44,084 nucleotides of DNA from an uncultured Patescibacteria group bacterium (GTDB taxonomy: Bacteria; Patescibacteriota; Microgenomatia; UBA10105; UBA927): assembly GCA_937921305.1 (NCBI GenBank), contig CAKZSU010000006.1, positions 134,646 through 178,729 on the forward strand. Reading direction: 5' to 3'. The notes under the pieces are model-generated. The model saw only the letters and a program-made list of their open reading frames with translations. It was not told the origin of the DNA and made no database searches. The translations under genes and the position numbers were made by a program. Below, piece after piece: positions 40,529 to 44,084 of this stretch; the stretch's first letter is position 1, and the number at the start of each line of letters is the position of its first letter.

Positions 40529-42034
40529 TCACTTTGCTGTTTCGCATACGCGAAGTTCGCGAATCACTGTGATTTTAATCGATCCTGGATAGGTAAGCTT
40601 CTTTTCGATCTCTTCTTTGATTTCGTACGCCATAATAGTTGCCGTCGCGTCATTTACCTTTCCGGGGTCAACCGCAATTCGAAGTTCTCTTCCTGCTTGG
40701 TAGGCAACCACTTCTTTCACTCCCTCGTGAGACTTTGCGATTTCCTCAAGGTCTTTCAAACGCTTCACATATTCATCATAATTTTCATATCGAGCGCCAG
40801 GACGACTGCCAGATATCGCATCGGCGATATAAACAATCATTGATTCAATCGACGTAAATGGCGTATCTTCATGATGTTGCGCCACACAATCGATAACTTT
40901 TTGTGGAATATTATACTTTTTAAGCAGTTCGACCCCAAGCTCGATATGATTTCCTTCTTTATCCATAATAACTTTCCCAATATCATGCAACAAACATCCA
41001 AGACGAACGACATTAACGTCCGCACCAATTTCTCGAGCAATCGCGATACCAATCTTCGTCTCTTCAAGAGTATGAGTAATCATATTCTGACCATAGGAAT
41101 ATCGATACTTAAATCGACCTAGCAACGCAACAATAGGTGCAGGCAAGTTGTAGACGCCAACAGCATGACACAACTTCTGTCCTTCCTCAAACATGATTCG
41201 CTCAATATCTTTTTTTACCTGCTCAACAATCTCTTCAATCCTCGCCGGTTGAATTCTGCCGTCTTTCATCAATTTTTCTAAAGCAACCCTCGCGATTTCC
41301 CGTCGAACAGGATCAAATGAAGAGAGACGAATAACCCCTTCTTCATCAAGGTCAACATCTACTCCTGTCGCCATTTCAAACGATCGAATATTTCTTCCTT
41401 CCTTTCCGATAATTCGTCCTTTTACGTCTTCATCCGGCACTTTCACAACCGACACCGTATATTCCGGCACATAGTCTGTTGCTCCATGCTTCATCGCTTC
41501 AACAAGAATTTCTCTTGCTTTATCTTCCGCTTCCTCTTTCGCCTTTGCGACAGCTTCTCGAATTTCCTTTGCAATCTCTTCTTTCAGTCTCGCTTTTACT
41601 GCTTGAAGAATTGTTTCTTTTGCTTCTTCTCTGGTGAGATTTGCGACGCGCTCCAATTTTTCAACATGTTCTTCTTTTAATCGCTCAATATCTCTTCTTG
41701 TCTGCTCTATAAGCTCCTCGATGTCTCGAAGCCTTCCCTCTTTTTCTTCTAACGCTCCCTCTTTTCGATCAATGTATTCAAGTTTTTTTCTTGCTTCTTC
41801 TTCCGCTTCTCGTCGAATACGAATCGCTTCGTCTTTTGCTTCTAAAATAATTTCTTTTGCTTTTGCTTGCGCAATTTTCATCTCAGCTTCTATGTCTAAA
41901 GAGGCAACTTTTTCCTCGGTCGCAGTAGGGATAGACCCCACAGAAGGCACTTGATGAGAAATTTTTTGGTTTTTTCTTGGAACTGGCTTTTTCGTCTTCA
42001 CCAATCCGCTTAATGTTTTTAATACATCAAACAT
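40529..42034 (-). CDS. rny: Ribonuclease Y, apparently without membrane anchor
   Basis: RNase Y initiates mRNA decay by endonucleolytic cleavage. The product is 501 aa from the ATG at 42034, which has a clear Shine-Dalgarno (AAGGAGGA). A long coiled coil (about residues 55-190) is followed by the KH domain (VKGRIIGKEGRNIRSFE), the HD domain (GCLLHDIGKVIMDKEGNH) and the typical AISGSRPGARYE segment. The N-terminus (MFDVLKTLSGLVKTKKPVPR) is basic and polar, whereas canonical RNase Y starts with a transmembrane helix. The enzyme is therefore probably cytosolic or attached otherwise. Confidence 0.95.
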   Translation of the reverse strand: MFDVLKTLSGLVKTKKPVPRKNQKISHQVPSVGSIPTATEEKVASLDIEAEMKIAQAKAKEIILEAKDEAIRIRREAEEEARKKLEYIDRKEGALEEKEGRLRDIEELIEQTRRDIERLKEEHVEKLERVANLTREEAKETILQAVKARLKEEIAKEIREAVAKAKEEAEDKAREILVEAMKHGATDYVPEYTVSVVKVPDEDVKGRIIGKEGRNIRSFEMATGVDVDLDEEGVIRLSSFDPVRREIARVALEKLMKDGRIQPARIEEIVEQVKKDIERIMFEEGQKLCHAVGVYNLPAPIVALLGRFKYRYSYGQNMITHTLEETKIGIAIAREIGADVNVVRLGCLLHDIGKVIMDKEGNHIELGVELLKKYNIPQKVIDCVAQHHEDTPFTSIESMIVYIADAISGSRPGARYENYDEYVKRLKDLEEIAKSHEGVKEVVAYQAGRELRIAVDPGKVNDATATIMAYEIKEEIEKKLTYPGSIKITVIRELRVCETAK

Positions 42035-42087
42035 ATACTCCTCCTTTTCATTGAAGAACAAACAGAAGCATGATGCGAAGCAATAAA

Positions 42088-42101
42088 CGGATTACGATCC
42101 G
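42088..42101. other. Small hairpin in the rny leader
   Basis: CGGAT (42088-42092) and ATCCG (42097-42101) form a 5-bp stem with a TACG tetraloop about 55 nt upstream of the rny ATG. It is too small to call more than a possible leader structure. Confidence 0.3.
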
Positions 42102-42155
42102 CTCGACTTTGTACGAATAGATAGAAAAGTTAAAATAACGGTAATATCTCTATGG

Positions 42156-42170
42156 GTACAAAATTTGTAC
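42156..42170. promoter_or_regulatory. Palindrome upstream of rny (possible operator)
   Basis: GTACAAAATTTGTAC is a perfect dyad with 7-bp arms. On the minus strand its right arm supplies TTGTAC, a possible -35 element, with TATTTT 18 nt further on. This would place an operator over the rny promoter. It also lies 38 nt after the recX stop. Confidence 0.4.
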
Positions 42171-42208
42171 ATATGTCTGTTGTTCTTCAAAGATGCAACA
42201 ATTATCTT

Positions 42209-42742
42209 CTATGATGATTTATCTCTTTTATTGTACGGAGTTTTACACCATTCGTCAACCAAAGAAGAAATAACATGAGAAGAAAATCCTCTTCGAAGCA
42301 AAAAACCATAAACTTTCTTTCTGCACTTATCAATTGGAAGCAAACGATATTGATTTCCTCGTTTTCCTAACGCATGCCTTGCGAAAGCAATCTCGTCTTC
42401 GGCATAACAGTCTTGAAAATATTTTCTTGTATGATCGATACCATCATCATCATCATCAGAAAGACCTCTTTCACGAAGTTCACGAATAACCCGTTCAATC
42501 CCCCGCTTTTTTACGCAAACGGAAAATGAGACATATGTTTCAGCGAATTTTCTATCATCGATATATCTAAGCGATTCCAATCGATCTATAACGGAAACAA
42601 TCTGTTCATAGGATAAATGGAATTTTCGAGCTTTTGTTATTAACAATTCAAGAAGTTCTTTTTTGCTTCTACCTCGAATGGCAAGCAATCGCAACGCGTA
42701 ATGAAAAAGCTCTTGCTCAAGATCATTTTTATCATTCTTCAT
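42209..42742 (-). CDS. recX: RecX-family regulator of RecA
   Basis: RecX limits RecA filament growth. The product is 177 aa from the ATG at 42742. It shows the three-helix RecX repeats: [39 protein letters not shown] with the conserved D-D-x-x-[FY]A, and a third repeat ending [19 protein letters not shown]. An acidic run (SDDDDDG) replaces the usual linker between repeats 2 and 3. It overlaps the recA end by 11 nt. Confidence 0.88.
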   Translation of the reverse strand: MKNDKNDLEQELFHYALRLLAIRGRSKKELLELLITKARKFHLSYEQIVSVIDRLESLRYIDDRKFAETYVSFSVCVKKRGIERVIRELRERGLSDDDDDGIDHTRKYFQDCYAEDEIAFARHALGKRGNQYRLLPIDKCRKKVYGFLLRRGFSSHVISSLVDEWCKTPYNKRDKSS

Positions 42743-43781
42743 GAGCTTCAATACCTAATGAAACTTTTGCTCCGCCTCGACCAGATTTAATCATCGCCCA
42801 AATCTCGTCTGTTAATTCTTTCGCAAGTTTCGCGTTTTCTTTCAAGGCAAATTTCACTGACTCTCTTCCTTGCCCGATTGTTTGCCCTTTGTATTTAATG
42901 AATGATCCTGATTTTGTTAGAATTCCAAATTCTAACGCGACATCGATTACTCCGCCTTCTTTGCTTATGCCGTCATGCATTACATCGTATTCCGCAATCC
43001 GGAACGGAGGAGCGACTTTATTCTTCACCACGCGAATGCGATGCCTTCCGCCAATTACTTTATCTCCTTCTTTGAGGCTTTCTATTTTTCTTGCGTCAAG
43101 ACGAATGCTTGCGTAAAACTTCATCGCAAGACCTCCCGGCGTTGTCTCCGGATTACCAAACATAACGCCGATTTTTTGACGAAGTTGATTGGTAAAAATC
43201 ATAACGGTTTTTGATTTTGAAACAACAGCGGTTAATTTTCGAAGCGCCTGCGACATAAGACGCGCTTGAAGCCCGATCATGCTATCTCCCATTTCGCCCT
43301 CAATCTCCGCGCGAGGCGTTAACGCTGCAACAGAATCTACCACGATAATATCAATCCCTCCGCTTCGAATAAGCGTTTCTGCAATTTCCAACGCTTGTTC
43401 ACCTGTATCGGGTTGCGATATGAGAAGATCGTCAAGCTTTACCCCTAATGTCTGCGCCCAAACCGGATCTAACGCATGTTCGGCATCGATAAATGCCGCA
43501 ACGCCTCCTTGCTTTTGTGCTTCCGCTATACAAGAAAGACACACTGTTGTTTTTCCTGATGCTTCTGGACCATAAATTTCAATAATTCTTCCTCGCGGGA
43601 ATCCTCCAACGCCTAACGCAATATCAATTGGAAGAATACCTGTGGAAATAACCTCTAATCCCGCTCGAGACGCCTGCTCGCCAAGACGCATGATTGAACC
43701 TTTACCATACTGTTTTTCTATTTGCTCTATGGCAAGACGAATAGCTTGAAGTTTTTGCGCGTTTCCGTTATTGTCAACCAT
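42732..43781 (-). CDS. recA: Recombinase RecA
   Basis: The product is 349 aa. The N-terminal helix [19 protein letters not shown] is typical. Walker A is GPEASGKTT, Walker B is [12 protein letters not shown], loop L1 is [19 protein letters not shown], and loop L2 begins [19 protein letters not shown]. The start at 43781 has a Shine-Dalgarno (GAGGAGGAAA). A TATATA -10 candidate lies upstream. No clear LexA/SOS box was seen, and no lexA is in the window. Confidence 0.98.
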   Translation of the reverse strand: MVDNNGNAQKLQAIRLAIEQIEKQYGKGSIMRLGEQASRAGLEVISTGILPIDIALGVGGFPRGRIIEIYGPEASGKTTVCLSCIAEAQKQGGVAAFIDAEHALDPVWAQTLGVKLDDLLISQPDTGEQALEIAETLIRSGGIDIIVVDSVAALTPRAEIEGEMGDSMIGLQARLMSQALRKLTAVVSKSKTVMIFTNQLRQKIGVMFGNPETTPGGLAMKFYASIRLDARKIESLKEGDKVIGGRHRIRVVKNKVAPPFRIAEYDVMHDGISKEGGVIDVALEFGILTKSGSFIKYKGQTIGQGRESVKFALKENAKLAKELTDEIWAMIKSGRGGAKVSLGIEAHEE

Positions 43782-43846
43782 GCTTTCCTCCTCATTTCTG
43801 TATATATTTTCTTGTATTTTTTATTGCTTCATCATTACATAAAACA

Positions 43847-43855
43847 TGCTAGAAT
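43847..43855 (+). promoter_or_regulatory. Extended -10 promoter of tRNA-Pro
   Basis: TGCTAGAAT has TAGAAT at 43850-43855 with the TGn extension. Transcription would start near 43862, leaving a short 5' leader for RNase P before the tRNA at 43874. Confidence 0.5.
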
Positions 43856-43873
43856 ACAAGGGAGAAGGTTCAC

Positions 43874-43950
43874 CGGGGTGTGGCGCAATTGGCGAGCGCA
43901 CACGCATGGGGTGCGTGAGGTTAGCAGTTCGAGTCTGCTCACCCCGACCA
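43874..43950 (+). tRNA. tRNA-Pro (anticodon GGG)
   Basis: The acceptor stem is CGGGGTG/CACCCCG with 7 pairs. The anticodon stem is CACGC/GCGTG with loop ATGGGGT, giving anticodon GGG. A T-arm with GTTCGAGTC, discriminator A and an encoded CCA (43948-43950) follow. It differs from tRNA-Gln in this window, which has no encoded CCA. Confidence 0.95.
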
Positions 43951-44084
43951 AATGCAACTTTTATCATTTCTGGGGGAAAAGGCTTGCTCGCCTCGCCTTC
44001 GGCTCGGCTCGCTTCGCAAATTTCCTTATATTTTGGGATTAAATCAAAAGGATGGACAAAATCAAAAATTATACTTCTATCCAG

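Noticed and set aside
43782-43850. SOS (LexA) box upstream of recA
   Set aside because: No GAAC-N4-GTTC or CTG-N10-CAG style dyad is visible in the recA upstream region.
43722-44042. Open frame running over tRNA-Pro
   Set aside because: It is antisense to the recA start and passes through a tRNA and a low-complexity tract.

Overview
The window is about 44 kb of compact, moderately AT-rich bacterial DNA. Genes are mostly separated by fewer than 50 bases and often overlap. TGA is used as an ordinary stop, for example in ATGA start/stop overlaps, so the recoded-UGA lineages (Gracilibacteria, SR1) are excluded. The gene content points to a Candidate Phyla Radiation (Patescibacteria) organism, probably of the Microgenomates type. 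It has a secretin-less type IV pilus locus, DUF3048 and LytR_C-type membrane proteins, stripped-down versions of housekeeping enzymes, and a small group-3-like [NiFe] hydrogenase. The phylum call is inference from content, not from a marker tree.

Layout. 1-3.3 kb: a hydrogenase island with the start of a further gene (probably hypB), a short hypA, hypC, a protein of unknown function, a maturation protease, and the large and small hydrogenase subunits. 3.3-6.2 kb: tRNA-Gln(CUG), mutY, era and a membrane-anchored protein. 6.2-14 kb: gltX, a D,D-carboxypeptidase, an aspartyl-tRNA synthetase fused to a YbaK-type editing domain, a small orphan, recJ and cca. 14-18 kb: secF-secD, a winged-helix/nucleotidyltransferase protein and a DUF3048 protein. 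18-18.4 kb: a gene-free stretch with three copies of a degenerate 27-bp repeat. 18.4-31 kb: a type IV pilus region with major pilin, PilO, a PilM-PilN fusion, minor pseudopilins, PilC, PilB, a response regulator and a membrane histidine kinase. 31.1-35.3 kb: a three-gene cassette of MIO-type aromatic amino-acid lyase, PaaK-like adenylate-forming ligase and ThiF-like E1 enzyme. 35.3-44 kb: RNase P RNA, an AI-2E-family permease, miaA, miaB, a LytR_C protein, HU, RNase Y, recX, recA and tRNA-Pro(GGG).

How the parts work together. Translation and tRNA maturation are heavily represented: GltX, AspRS, CCA-adding enzyme, MiaA/MiaB, RNase P RNA and two tRNAs. The CCA-adding enzyme is needed because tRNA-Gln has no encoded CCA. 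The pilus genes form oppositely oriented blocks around the pseudopilins, and the two-component pair lies directly upstream of pilB-pilC. SecDF and the D,D-carboxypeptidase serve the envelope.

The best candidate for an undescribed system is the lyase-ligase-E1 cassette. Its gene logic (an aromatic amino acid is deaminated, the acid is activated as acyl-adenylate, and an E1-like protein acts alongside) suggests synthesis or attachment of an aromatic acyl group. Other notable points are the AspRS-YbaK fusion without a GAD domain, the hydrogenase whose start codon abuts a tRNA 3' end, and the repeated occurrence of -10 boxes 5-8 nt before start codons, which suggests widespread leaderless mRNAs.
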